A stretch of 64,000 bases of DNA from Ashinkailepas kermadecensis. Taxonomy: Eukaryota; Arthropoda; Thecostraca; Neolepadidae. This document shows positions 1 to 9,888 of this stretch, piece by piece; the first letter of the stretch is position 1; every line of letters begins with the position of its first letter. The position numbers were made by a program, and so were the translations under genes. Under the pieces are notes generated by a model. That model had not been told where the DNA came from, did no database searches, and saw only the letters and a list, made by a program, of their open reading frames with translations. The DNA lies in NCBI GenBank assembly GCA_034440615.1, contig JAOTOM010004676.1:186001-250000 (forward strand), written 5' to 3'.

Positions 1-300
1 CTCGTCGGGCTCACTATCCGGCTCGTTCTGGCGCTCTGCCAGATCGGGTTCGTTACTCGGCCTGTTCCTGCGACGCCCTTCCATATACTCGTGGAAGTTT
101 AAGTCTCGTTCGATTATGCCCAGCTGCGAGAGCGGCCGGTGAGTCATCCATATCACCGCGGTGGCTTCCGGCCCGCCACTCGCTAGTTCGGCTGAGTCAT
201 CCATATCATCGCCAGTCGCACCGGCAGTGGCGGTGCTCAAGTTCTCACGGGCGACGCTCGTCAGCGCCCGCAGTGGCGACGTTCGTCCTCGCCTCTCCAG
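1..300 (-). other. Open frame running off the left edge, downstream of the chromodomain ORF
   Basis: Past the stop of the chromodomain ORF the minus strand stays open in another frame to the window edge, without a stop. The predicted peptide is rich in Ala, Arg, Asp and Glu and ends in an acidic Asn-Glu-Pro-Asp type stretch. It may be the rest of the chromodomain ORF after a frameshift, or a separate 3' part of the retroelement. I recognise no domain. The 3' LTR expected on this side is not visible. Confidence 0.25.
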
Positions 301-760
301 TCGTCGGGTTCGCAGGGGCGTCAAGCGTGGCGGCAGCCCGAGGGGTCGGTTCACAGGGGTCATCTGCCCCGTGGCTTGCGACGTGGCCGCAGGCGTAACA
401 CCAGTCACCATAGTGACGGTATGTGTGCGGCTTCTGGCTGCGCGGTCCAGGCCGACCTGTCGGCCCGTACCTTTCCGTAGGTAGAGTCGAACCGGGGGCC
501 GCCAGTCGAAACTGAAGGTCGTCCGGGAGGTAGGCAACCTCCTCCCAGGTCGCCTCTGGTGGAGGGAATCCATTCCATTCCACCAGGTACTCGGTGCCCT
601 CGCGGCCCCACTTGACCGCGAGGACACGTGAGATCTCGAAGTTCATGATGTCAGCGGCGGACGTCGGCGTGAGGTGGCGTGTGCACGGTCGGGGTCCTGC
701 GGCAACTGGCGTGATAGACTCGTCACGCCCGATTGTCAGGTCGTGTTGATGCTGGCTCAT
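245..760 (-). CDS. Small ORF: chromodomain plus zinc-knuckle-like motif, 3' of env
   Basis: About 171 residues from the Met at 760; the frame is open upstream to 883, but 760 fits a compact protein that overlaps the env tail (ending at 723) by 38 bases. Residues 40-86 are a chromodomain: FEISRVL strand, YLVEWNGF, then TWEEV, with aromatic residues where a methyl-lysine cage is expected (F, W, F). Residues 121-136 read CYACGHVASHGADDPC, a C-x2-C-x5-H-x5-C arrangement one residue wider in each gap than a retroviral CCHC knuckle. Chromodomains in Ty3/gypsy elements normally sit at the integrase C-terminus, where they steer insertion to marked chromatin. Here the domain is in its own ORF after env. 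It could give targeting or nucleic-acid binding in trans, which is inference. A host gene placed here by chance is possible but less likely given the overlap. Confidence 0.6.
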   Translation of the reverse strand: MSQHQHDLTIGRDESITPVAAGPRPCTRHLTPTSAADIMNFEISRVLAVKWGREGTEYLVEWNGFPPPEATWEEVAYLPDDLQFRLAAPGSTLPTERYGPTGRPGPRSQKPHTYRHYGDWCYACGHVASHGADDPCEPTPRAAATLDAPANPTTGEARTNVATAGADERRP

Positions 761-2568
761 GGCCAGCACGGATGACGATGATGTCTTCACCGAGCGGGAG
801 GGGTTGGAGGGTTGAAGGTTGCGTTGTAGGACATGTGGGAACAGAACTCTGTTTGCGTTGCACCAGACAATACATGATATCACCTGTTGCGGCTAAGAAC
901 ATCAGTACCACTGGGATAATCAAGGCCGAATGTCCTAACATTGTATGGTAGCGGAGTCCACGTGTTTTCTGCAGTTGATAACTGAGGCGCGAGATCGGGA
1001 TGTCGAGGTTGGGTAACATCGACAGGGCTGCCGTCTCGGAGCTGCTGTCAAGGCTAGGTAGCCGGGTTCGAATAGTCTGCTCCGTCAGCTCGACCACCTG
1101 GGCCAGCTGTGAGCTCAAGGAGTTCTCATGGTTGATATCCATAAGGGACGTTTTTGAGCTGGCCGTGGGGATTCGAAAATACTTTGAAAGGATTGAGCAG
1201 CCATTGTTCAAGTGCACCAACTGTGCGGGGGTGGTCGTGGTAGATTCTGAAGTGCCAATGGCACAACTATTTGAATGTTCACCGTTGATCCGGAAGTGAT
1301 AAGCCAAAGGTTTCGTTCGACTTCCATAGCTGTCGGTGTACTTTTAAAGGACACGAGTGCCTTGCACTGTGTTTTGATTTCGTCGGTTTCGTGTAGGTAC
1401 AATGATTTCACACAGGACGCGGTCGTCGCTGATAATTTTTCTGCGCTGTGAAAGTGGCAGAAGGGTAGCTGTTGTTGCAAGCATAGGTGGATATCTTCAG
1501 ATATCTCCATAAAGCGTGTGTTGTCCTGGCTGATGGCGAAGAACTTCACGTTTCCTGTTTCAAATTTCGTTTCCAAAGACAAATTTCGGTTAGGCAGGTT
1601 CGTATTGAAGATTTCAAACACGTTGAAGCGGTCCGGAATGGTTACAATGGGGATTGGCAGCGTCATGTAGGAGTTGGAGTTCACGACGGTCAATGAGGTA
1701 TAAATAATCCGGTAATACTCCTCGAGTTTGTCAATCCGGTAAGGTAAAGAATTACCATTTGGTAGGACATTTTTTATGCTCGAAATAATTCTAAGTAGTT
1801 GAGCTGGTTTTACCAGTGATCAAGACAGGATGCCATGAGCCAGAAGGCTGAGTTGCATCTGCAATTCTGAAAGTTGAGTGCTAGCCTGTTGAATGATGGC
1901 TCGAGCGTTTTCAGTCACCTTGGTAATTTGGGTTTGAAGTGAAATGTAAATTTCAAGGTATTGCAGTTTGGTACGTTCCAGATTTGAGACCTGGTAGGTC
2001 AGATTGTTCACCAAACGGCTGATCTGGTTGATCGCCTCGCGGTTCATTTGTACTTCCGAGTTGGTATGATTCATGATCGATACATTTTCTCCAAGGATGT
2101 GAACTATGTTGTTTTTTTTCATTTTCCAAGGTATCAAGTCGGCTGAGGACGGCTTCAAGGTTGGCGTCGGTAGCTGTACCGAACAGAAAGGACAAGGCAT
2201 TTCCAACGAAGGGCAGGACGGATCGCTTCTGTCTATGATTGTTCGGATCGATTGGGTTGGCTGCCAGGACCGTATTATCTAAATTTATCCAAAGTGTTTT
2301 CAAGCTATCGGTCAGCTGGGATTTCACTTTGTCGGAATACAGAAAGTGCGGATGGTCAGTGAGATACAATTCTATGCGTTTTCCGAACACATGTAGTGTG
2401 TGATTGAGGTCGCTTAGCGTTGTAGGCACATAATACACATGAAGAGGCACATGTACATTCCAGATTGAATTGGTTGAATACAAGACACCGCGTGGTAAAA
2501 ACAGAGTTCCGTAAGTGGTTTTTGAGTATAAGGAACAATAGGATGGTAATGATTTCGACCACCGACAT
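723..2568 (-). pseudogene. env-like: Envelope-like gene of an LTR retroelement, frameshifted
   Basis: Probable start at 2568, where a hydrophobic stretch (IITILLFLIL) looks like a signal peptide. A furin-type RQKR site lies at 2223-2234, followed by a hydrophobic Phe/Gly-rich segment resembling a fusion peptide (SVLPFVGNALSFLFG). Next come a coiled-coil-like heptad region (about 1830-2120), a Cys-containing ectodomain, and a transmembrane helix at about 864-929 with a short tail. This order matches class-I-like envelope proteins of insect errantiviruses and related elements. At least three frameshifts are seen: near 2530, in the homopolymer at about 2110, and near 1300. A TGA lies in frame at 1820-1822. 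It is therefore not translatable as one protein in this copy. The accessory ORF lies upstream and the chromodomain ORF overlaps its 3' end. Confidence 0.7.
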
Positions 2569-2828
2569 TCTGTAAAATCAAAGACCTGTGTCACACTGGA
2601 CATCAGGATAGGTGACGTCACAACATCACCTCAACATCATTATGCCCATATGGGGTTTCATCACAATGGCGCTGCACGCATCACATCAATCACATCTGCA
2701 ATCATCATGCCGGTAGGTGGCGTTTACTCGCGTCACCAAATAATGGCGTCACTGCGTCAACAATACAGTTATGCACTCATTTGAGGCGACTCACTGGTCC
2801 ACTCTCAACGATATATCTACTTGAGCCG

Positions 2829-3584
2829 TTACTTAAGCATCGATTGGAGCATCATCATTTGTAATTTGAATTGGTTCATCATGGTTTCATTTTGTGCTAA
2901 CATCATTGTGTTCTGTTTCTCCACAAAATTCGCGAATACACTTGTTTTATCAGGTATGACATTGACACGGTCGACATCGGCTTCGTAATCAGTGGAAGTG
3001 GCAGAGTCATCGTGAATTTGAAGTTTGCATGGAGGACGATCCTCATCAGATGATTCTACCAAAGGTCGTTTTTCAGGGACTGGCCTCACTGGGCTTTCAG
3101 TCGAGTCCTGCAAGCGTTTTGCTAATTCTGAAAGCGGAATTTCATCTTCCGACTCGCTAATTGGAGGTTTTGAACGTTTCGCCAATTGCGATTGTGAAGT
3201 TTCAAGGTCTGAATCATTGGACGTGGGCAGGGGTCGTTTTAGGCGTTCCGCTAATTCTGAAAGGGGTAAATTGTCTTCTGAATCGCTCGAAGAGGGGAGT
3301 GATCTTTTGTTTCGTTCAACTAGTTCCGGAAATGGGGCATCGTCGTCTGACTCACTAGTCGGCGGCAACGGCCTTTTGTTTCTCTGAACTGGTTCAGACA
3401 GAGGAATGTCTGTCTAGGTATCACTTGATACCGGTGAGGGCTCAGCTACATCTGCTGACTGGGTGAGAGGTGATCTCTCTGGTAGGTCAGACTCGACCGG
3501 TGGTGGTTGCACCGAGTCAGGCATTGGCTCTGTCAACTCAGCGGTTTCATCATCCTTTGTTCTCGATGGGCTGCATACGTCCAT
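2829..3584 (-). pseudogene. Accessory ORF between pol and env, tandem SEL/KR repeats, one in-frame stop
   Basis: ATG at 3584 lies 3 bases after the pol-tail stop. The frame runs 251 codons to 2829 and is broken only by TAG at 3414-3416 (codon 57). Five imperfect repeats of 20-25 residues follow, built on the pattern PLSELAERxKRPLP followed by Ser/Asp/Glu runs such as TSNDSD and SESEDE. The pattern alternates acidic-serine patches, which look like casein kinase II targets, with basic KR-x-x-P patches that could act in nuclear import. The last 35 residues are Met/Gln-rich and may form a coiled coil (NFVEKQNTMMLAQNE). I recognise no family. Its position between pol and env resembles an accessory gene of a complex retroelement. 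Low-complexity drift is the alternative, but the repeat pattern with only one stop argues for past selection. Confidence 0.5.
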
Positions 3585-3587
3585 GGG

Positions 3588-3875
3588 CTAATCCTCACAG
3601 GGACCGTAATCAGGGCCGACCCCGGCCCGTTTGGCTGACCTAGAAGGCCGTACTCGTTCAGGGGTTGTACCATCTACTTTTGAAGTTTTCTCTAAATATT
3701 TCTGGTTCACTGGCTCGTCTTGGTCCTTGGTGGGTTCCCATGCTGTGTTCGGGTCGGCTAGCCGTAGTTTCTGGGCATGCACCAGCCGGGTCTTACAGGA
3801 GGTCTGATTTCTGATCACATAATTTACTGGGCTAGTCTGCTTGATAATCCGAAAGTATGGTTTCCACTGTTTGGC
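3588..3875 (-). pseudogene. pol-like: C-terminal remnant of retroelement pol, after the integrase core
   Basis: The open stretch begins after a TAG at 3876-3878 and ends at 3588, leaving 95 residues. The first part (WKPYFRIIKQTSPVNYVIRN, then KTRLVHAQKLRLA) matches the beta-barrel module that closes gypsy-type pol proteins after the integrase, in which the element DNA end is bound and a Val-His-x-x-Lys-Leu segment is typical. The remaining 50 residues are a charged tail. Protease, reverse transcriptase, RNase H and integrase catalytic regions are absent, because gag ends only 28 bases upstream. The simplest reading is an internal deletion of about 3 kb that makes the copy non-autonomous. Confidence 0.7.
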
Positions 3876-3902
3876 CTATTGCCAACACTAGTTTCTCTAT
3901 TT

Positions 3903-4556
3903 TTATATTCTGTCCTCTCCTTTGTCCAGGATACTCGAATCAATCTCCATCGGTTCGTCATTCTGTACCCCTCTACAGACCTGAATAACTTTGTCCACTT
4001 TTTGTTCCCTTACTGCAAATTGGATGGCTTCTTCGAGAGTATGGAACTGCTGCCTGTATAATTGGTTTGCCAATGAGCTACTTTGGACGCCTCTATTAAA
4101 AATGTCCATGAGAATGTCCTGCGTTGTGGGATTCTCCAAGTCCGTGTATGCTTCACGTGCCGGAGCGAGTAGCCTCTCCCCAAAATTCTGAACGAGTTCA
4201 CTACGATTTTGTTTCATCTTTCGCAAGCTTTCTTGGGAACATTTTTGATCCGAAAGGTCAGAGCATCTCTCTCGCATGACTTGCTTAATTTGTGCCCACG
4301 TCATGTGTTGTTGTTGAGTAAACACGCGTTGCATGAATTCGGCTGCGGGTCCAGAAAGCGTTTTGATGCAAATTATCTGCATCTGTTCGTCATCCATGCT
4401 GAAATTTATACGGTCCAATTGACGTAGCCAATCGCATAGCCTATTATGAATGTCTCCAGAAAAGGGTTTGACGTTCTGGGTCATTCCCTGTGCTCTCATC
4501 TCCAGTCGAATTTTGTTGAAGCTTTCTGCAAGTCTATCAAAGGTAATTTCAGTCAT
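3903..4556 (-). CDS. gag-like: Gag-like capsid protein of an LTR retroelement
   Basis: An intact 217-residue ORF from the Met at 4556. Residues 25-180 have the look of a Ty3/gypsy retrotransposon capsid: KPFSGDI, then CDWLRQLDRINFSMDDE, LSGPAAEFMQ, TWAQIKQVM and a QNFGERLLAPAREAY helix followed by an FNRGVQSS segment. It is mostly alpha-helical and charged. No zinc knuckle (nucleocapsid) follows, probably because the internal deletion removed the gag-pol middle; a knuckle-like motif is found instead in the ORF at 245-760. Capsid assembly is the expected role. In frame it reaches TAA at 3903, which may be a new stop created at the deletion junction. Confidence 0.75.
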   Translation of the reverse strand: MTEITFDRLAESFNKIRLEMRAQGMTQNVKPFSGDIHNRLCDWLRQLDRINFSMDDEQMQIICIKTLSGPAAEFMQRVFTQQQHMTWAQIKQVMRERCSDLSDQKCSQESLRKMKQNRSELVQNFGERLLAPAREAYTDLENPTTQDILMDIFNRGVQSSSLANQLYRQQFHTLEEAIQFAVREQKVDKVIQVCRGVQNDEPMEIDSSILDKGEDRI

Positions 4557-5871
4557 GTTCAGTCATTTCTTACGTTATGTTGTGTCTCAATTTAAAAAAA
4601 AAATATTTGTTCACTTTGTGGAGAATTATATGTTTCATTTTCGGGTCGAAGTTCACACAATAGTTTACACCCACAGTATTCAGTGCACAACAGGTATACA
4701 GCACAATTGTGCAATTTTAAAACAGTTCTATTTATGGTCGAAAATCGGAGGTGGTATTTTGGAAGGATGTGGGAATTTTGCTCGGACTTACTTATTAATG
4801 CGGAAGTCGATTCCCTTCCCCCTCCGTGCTGAACGGTGTGTTGATGGTCTACGTTGGTGTTGGTTGATTTGTTGTATGGGCGCACTTGTAGAAAGTCGTA
4901 GAAAGTCGTAGAAAGTCCGGTTCACGCCCACCACCTGTAGGAAAGTTCCTATATCGGTTACGTGAAAGTCTAGTATGGCCTCGTGTTCACGTCACTCCGG
5001 TCGTAAAGTTCCAAAGTTATCTGCACTGTCTGTATTGTGCAGCAGTGAATAGACGGGAACAGTCAAACGCCAGAAAACTCGTACTAAAAAATGTTCCACA
5101 CCGACGAACAACCGTGATATTACCTACTGTTGAATTTAAGGCCGAAATCTGTTATTAATTTAGAACGCGCGACCGCCAGCGTTACAGACCCGCGTCGCCT
5201 GGCTGCTCAGAGACCACTGCCTGGTGGGGGTAGGTCGTGAGGTCTAGCGCCAGCAGGCGCCAGAAACTCCGCCGCAGACGGCGGCCGTCGGCCCGGTAAA
5301 AGCGCTGAGCTAGGTGCGGCAGCGTCCGCCGAGAATTGGACTCTGACCCTACGTCCGGTCACTGCCGCGGCACAGGCCGGCAGCGAGCCGCCAGCCGGTT
5401 CAGGCTTGTGAGGCGTTACATTTACGGTAAATTTACGGTCGGCTGGCTTACGGGGTTACAGTTACAGTTACGGGACAGTTACGGGACAGTTACAGTTACG
5501 GGACAGCCAAAAGTGCAATGTTATAGAAACTCTGATACACCATCACGATGAGAAATCTCATTCATCTTGAACTGCTTGAGAACAAATATGGCACGGACGC
5601 ATCCATTGCCACATGCTGAGCCTGAAATGAATCGCATTGGATCATGAGTCGTCTACATCGGTGTAATAAAATATAGTAACATAATTACACAATCCAATGC
5701 AATAGACTCATTTGCTACAGTACAGCATTATAATGCAATGCAATGCAATGATCTACAAATGTGCAGATCGTCGCATACCTTATCAGAATCCCAATTCCGA
5801 CTGACGATCAGTCACTGCGATAATATTAATCAACACAATCTGTATCAGCGCGCACACCAACACGTCTCACT
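4557..5871. other. Upstream region of the LTR element and flank; short tandem repeats, no gene
   Basis: The 5' LTR and leader should lie here, but I could not define TG...CA ends or a primer-binding site. Seen directly: a 10-bp unit GTAGAAAGTC three times at 4888-4917; GTTACAGTTACGGGACA-type repeats at about 5455-5515; and CAATG runs near 5735-5752. The stretch 5160-5400 is CpG-rich. No credible coding region. Confidence 0.5.
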
Positions 5872-6858
5872 TCACCCAAATGCCATTAACGCACGCCACT
5901 CATCGGTGGGCAGTTCTTGAACTATTACGGTGCCGTGGGTCAATGGTGCGAACTTGTGGTACCCCTGTGTTCCTTTCACCGTGATGGCTTTCGGGAAGCG
6001 TTCGGTGAGGTGGGTCGTGACGTCCATTGCTACCTGCTTTGATACAAATATGAATTTGTTGCAGCTTGTGCGACACATACTCAAACATGTCCTCTGCCGT
6101 CAGTATCTGGTTGTTAAGCGAGCGCTTGAGGCTCTCTTGAGCCGCGGCACGCTTTGGCTGTTCCCCCGATGCCGTCGCAAGCGTCCATGCGATGATATGT
6201 GACAAAAAAGCAACTCACAGGGTACTCCAAAAGCTGCCTGATGGTGACACACATTAACGAAGTCTTGCTTATTCGTATACTGCCGTCTGTGAACTACATA
6301 TTTTTGGAGGTCAGGTACTGTGCTCCGAATTTCTGGGATAAGCCGTTGCAGGATCGCATGCACCATATTAGTATTGTGCTTTGTGCCGTCAGAGATACAG
6401 CAGTAGCTCCGATGGCACAGTACCTCGTCCTCACGCGAGTACACTACAAACGGGTGCCCTGTACACAGGGACGAATCCCAGTGGAAGCCTTGAGCTACAT
6501 CCTGCACCACAAATGAATAACTTTCGGGGAAATCGTACTAGGCAATCACTTCACCATCCTTGGCAATAGCCTTCGCGTAGGTAAAGTGCTGGCCTTGTTT
6601 ATCAGCCATAAAGTGGTGTTTGATCAGCTTCACGGTTTACGGGCTGAAATATCGCATGCTTCCCTCTTTGGTCTAAACTATTTCTGCGAGTGCACAGCGA
6701 TGCGTGCTCATCCACTGTTTGTACCTAATATAATTATCCATGTCATCATCTGGGACCAAATCACCTTCACTCTCTTCTCCTGATTTGTCCGCGAGGAGAA
6801 TCCTTAGAAAGTTCATCACCCCGTCTTCACCAGGGCAGTCCTCACAGATGTGCATCAT
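5872..6858 (-). pseudogene. Decayed copy of a multicopy metazoan protein family with the CDGIGG motif
   Basis: Read 6858 to 5872, the frame starts CEDCPGEDGVMNFL, passes IRYKQWMSTHR, and continues through SYSFVVQDVAQGFHWDSS, HPFVVYSREDEVLCHRSYC and ISDGTKHN to a degraded CDGIGGT segment near 6160, then NQILTAEDMFEYV and FIFVSKQVAMDV. From memory this order matches an uncharacterised family seen in many copies in invertebrate genomes, probably spread by a transposon; I know no established function. This copy carries stops near 6673, 6646 and 6539 in one frame, and frameshifts near 6190, 6150 and 6050. It is not functional. Family membership needs a protein search. Confidence 0.6.
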
Positions 6859-7127
6859 GCAATCACGGTTGTCAATGTGTCACATACACATAAAATATTT
6901 TCATCAAACTATATAATATTCAGCGATATCTTGGCCCTTTCAATTGTCGATTTGTCGAGGAATTGCCCATTCCATATGGCGGTATTGACTAATTTCATTC
7001 CGTTTGGTTTGAAGAGCACACTCAAGAAGAGCTATATTGGATTTCAAATGGACGTATTGTGACATACTGGTGAAAACACTATTTCTCTCTTCTTCCTGTT
7101 GTGATTTCAATTTTGCACTGATCAAAA

Positions 7128-7588
7128 TTATACTTCATTTGCCATTTTTCGGACCACTTCACAAGTTCGTCTAAGTCTTTCGGCAACGAGATCAGCCCAT
7201 TGTGTCCTGTTATTGCCCTAAAGACCTTCAAATCATCCGCAAATTTCAAAACCTTACTGCTTAGACCACTTTCAATGTTATTTACAAATATAATGAATAA
7301 TAGTGGCCCCAGTACTGAACCCTGTGGGGCTCCACTAAGAACATTTTGTCATGATGACTTTGCACCATTTAGCATCACTCTTTGCTGTCTATCTCAAAGC
7401 CACAACTCTATCCATTTTAGGATACTACCTGCAATACCATGGACCTGAAGCTGTATCATTAACCGTTTATGCGGTACCTTGTCAAAGGCCTTACTAAAGT
7501 CAAGATATGCTACATCAACCTGATTTCCTTGTTCAAATTGTTCTGTAGCGAAATTTAAAAAGTCCAAGTGATTTGTGAGACACGATCG
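7128..7588 (-). pseudogene. LINE reverse transcriptase, middle and catalytic part
   Basis: The minus strand encodes a non-LTR reverse transcriptase palm: SCLTNHLDFL, then VDVAYLDFSKAFDKVPHKRL, SGAPQGSVLGPLLFIIFVNN and the catalytic FADD box (KFADDLKVF at about 7228-7245), then WSEKWQMK. The motifs match the CR1/L2-type branch of the Jockey superfamily. Two in-frame stops break it, between IELWL and DRQQ and after the GAKSS segment. The N-terminal piece of the same enzyme lies at 10629-10790 on the same strand, so this is the 3' half of a split element. Confidence 0.8.
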
Positions 7589-8350
7589 CGTGAGGCCTCA
7601 GACGCAATGTTAATGCGGACATCGGGGGATCTCCAGTAAAGAAAGAAAACAGATAGGTTCCTGATGCCATTCAAGGACTCTGAAACATGCGCCTGCGACA
7701 AGTGCGCCCGGATGCTCACTAGTGTGTGCGCGAAGTATATAGTTACAATTTATGAGACTCTGTCTCTATAAAATATCATGCGAAGTGCATTTATGAAAGT
7801 TAGGTTGCCTTCAGACGTCAATTTTATTTCCACTAACAGCGACATATTGCGCATATTGTTACTTTCCGTATTTCCTTCTGTACCTATTTTCAACCATAGA
7901 CGGCCGGGTGCCGGCGGCCCCCGGCCCGTCCCCGACCGGCCGCCATTCATAATATGGCGGGGCTCGGGATTCCTATACCCGGAATGTTAATGAGCCCCAA
8001 CGCCAAAGTTACAGGCAGATTTTCACATTTGAAACGATTGGCGATGGGCCTGGCATGAGTTCCGCCACCATTAGAGTTGAGGCCGACATATTTTCACGAA
8101 ATTGTTGAAAATAATTACGCTTATGGACGTTGAAGGGAAAGAATGTATTTACACCCGTGAATTTCTCCTACACCATTTTGGCGTGGCAAAGCCAATGTTG
8201 CTTAGTATTGTTGAATGGTGGAACTTTACTTTACGTTGTGCCACCGCTCGGCGGCCCTACGGATCCTCTAGCCAGCAACCGTCGGCGCTTGACGTGTATC
8301 GAGCCATGCCAGAACGTCAATAATGTCGCAAAGCTTCATAAATTCATCGA

Positions 8351-8670
8351 GTCATAAAGTATTAAGGCATAAAGTCATAAAGTAATAAGAGCCACAGGGG
8401 CCCATCTGAGTTAAGCCTATCTAGCAAAGGTACTAGAAATGTGCATGCTCTCACCCCAATCAATCCCTTATCTCAAGTTCCTAGAAAGCTATATATCCCA
8501 GCCTATCTAGCACCATTCACTTGCTATTGCATAACACACTCAACAATTACAAACTTCTCCCATCATACCCATTGTGCTACCGTAGACAATCTCATCAGTA
8601 TCACATGCCGAAAGAAGGTGCTGAATCCACTGCTAGGTACACCCTATATAAAGTTATAAAGCGTTTAGAC
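8351..8670 (+). repeat. Dispersed repeat family R1, unit a
   Basis: Begins GTCATAAAGT and contains AATAAGAGCCACAGGGGCCC. It is related to 9578-9885 and to the longer copy at 47411-47945. Unit a and the next unit would be tandem were they not separated by the TTAA element. No coding potential. Confidence 0.7.
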
Positions 8671-8674
8671 TTAA

Positions 8675-9573
8675 CACGCGCCCTGGAGGGCCTCTGAAAA
8701 TTACGCGCACTGGAGGGGGGGGGGCGGATTCCGCCCCCCCCTAAGATCTCGGCTCCTTTTAAAGCTGGAGGAACGAAATTCACAGGGTGGATGGGTACAG
8801 TATTGAACTCTATCGTGTGCAAATTGCATGACCTTACGTCAATATCTTTAAGGTCAAATGAGGTCACATTTTTCTAAATTTTCTTGTTTTACGTGGCTTG
8901 GATTGTCATTGTTATGGATCGCTGTGATTGTGTTTAAATGCTCCGAAATGGGCATCGATAATGTTTTGAACATTACTAATGATGCAATACAGATGCTAAA
9001 CCCAACATTTGACCTCAGGTCACCTATATAGCAGCACTTTATCAGGTCAGTTACCGGAACCGGTCCGCCCGCCCGACTGCTCCGTCGGGCAGCTCGGCGC
9101 AATCGTCTTCGCGAGGAAAGGAGTGAAGTACATGAATAAAGTATGGAAACGCAATGACAAACAGTACAAATGACAAACAGTAGTGCATTTATGACAACAT
9201 TCCAGTTGATCAAGTTTGGTTCCATTAACCTATCATGTACTTGACCTGACTTGACCTAGGTGACCTAACATGACGTTGAAACTATACAGCATATCAATAT
9301 ACATCAAACAAGTAGCTAGTGTTGCCAAGAACACTTCCCTTTTGCCAAGCGCCGATTTTTGTGGTCTGGCGCTAGGATTTTTTTTTTACTTTGACGGCCC
9401 CTAACTTGAAACATTTTCGGCCGATTTCCATTTGTCCTACTTTAAACGACGCGCCGGTCATTTCGAAGCAGCTACGCAGAAAATCACATACACCGACCAG
9501 TAAAATCAGCAGCCATATACGAAAAACCGTAGGGGTGGGCGGATTTCGCCCCTCCCCTCCTCCAGTGCGCGTG
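8675..9573. mobile_element. 899-bp non-autonomous element with TTAA target duplication
   Basis: TTAA at 8671-8674 and 9574-9577 flanks inverted ends CACGCGCCCTGGAGG (left) and CCTCCAGTGCGCGTG (right), 14 of 15 positions matching. Inner arms also pair: G-rich then GCGGATTCCGCC on the left, and GCGGATTTCGCC on the right. The left end carries a second partial end (CGCGCACTGGAGG at 8704-8716), as if the terminus were duplicated. TTAA duplication is the signature of piggyBac and Kolobok transposons; there is no transposase, so it depends on one in trans. The unoccupied site survives in the related repeat at 47445-47448. Confidence 0.85.
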
Positions 9574-9577
9574 TTAA

Positions 9578-9885
9578 TAAGAGATCCAAGGGCCCATCCA
9601 GTTAAGTCTGTAAATGGAAGATACTATAAGCCTGGTAAAAAGACCCTCCCCAACCATCCCACATCCTGAAGAAACCAGTCCTCCAATATCCCACACATCT
9701 ATCAATGCCTATCTACCCTAGCTATCCAGCCCTACTCCCCTGATCTCTCTTAACACATGTGGATTGAATGCCTTATCAATAATATTTAAACTGCATCCAT
9801 GCCTGCTTAAAGGGGTCTGTGCCGTGCACACTTACTTAACATAAATCTCACCCCATCCATCACAAATTAGAACTCAAAAGGTACA
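9578..9885 (+). repeat. Dispersed repeat family R1, unit b
   Basis: TAAGAGATCCAAGGGCCCAT followed by GGAAGATACTATAAGCCTGG, and further on GCTTAAAGGGG and CAAATTAGAACTC, all found in the same order at 47449-47760. It directly continues unit a across the TTAA element. Confidence 0.75.
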
Positions 9886-9888
9886 AAG

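Noticed and set aside
4911..4940. tRNA primer-binding site of the LTR element (GGTTCACGCCCACCA)
   Set aside because: The spacing from GGTTC to CCA is ten bases too short for a tRNA 3' end, and no LTR boundary adjoins it.
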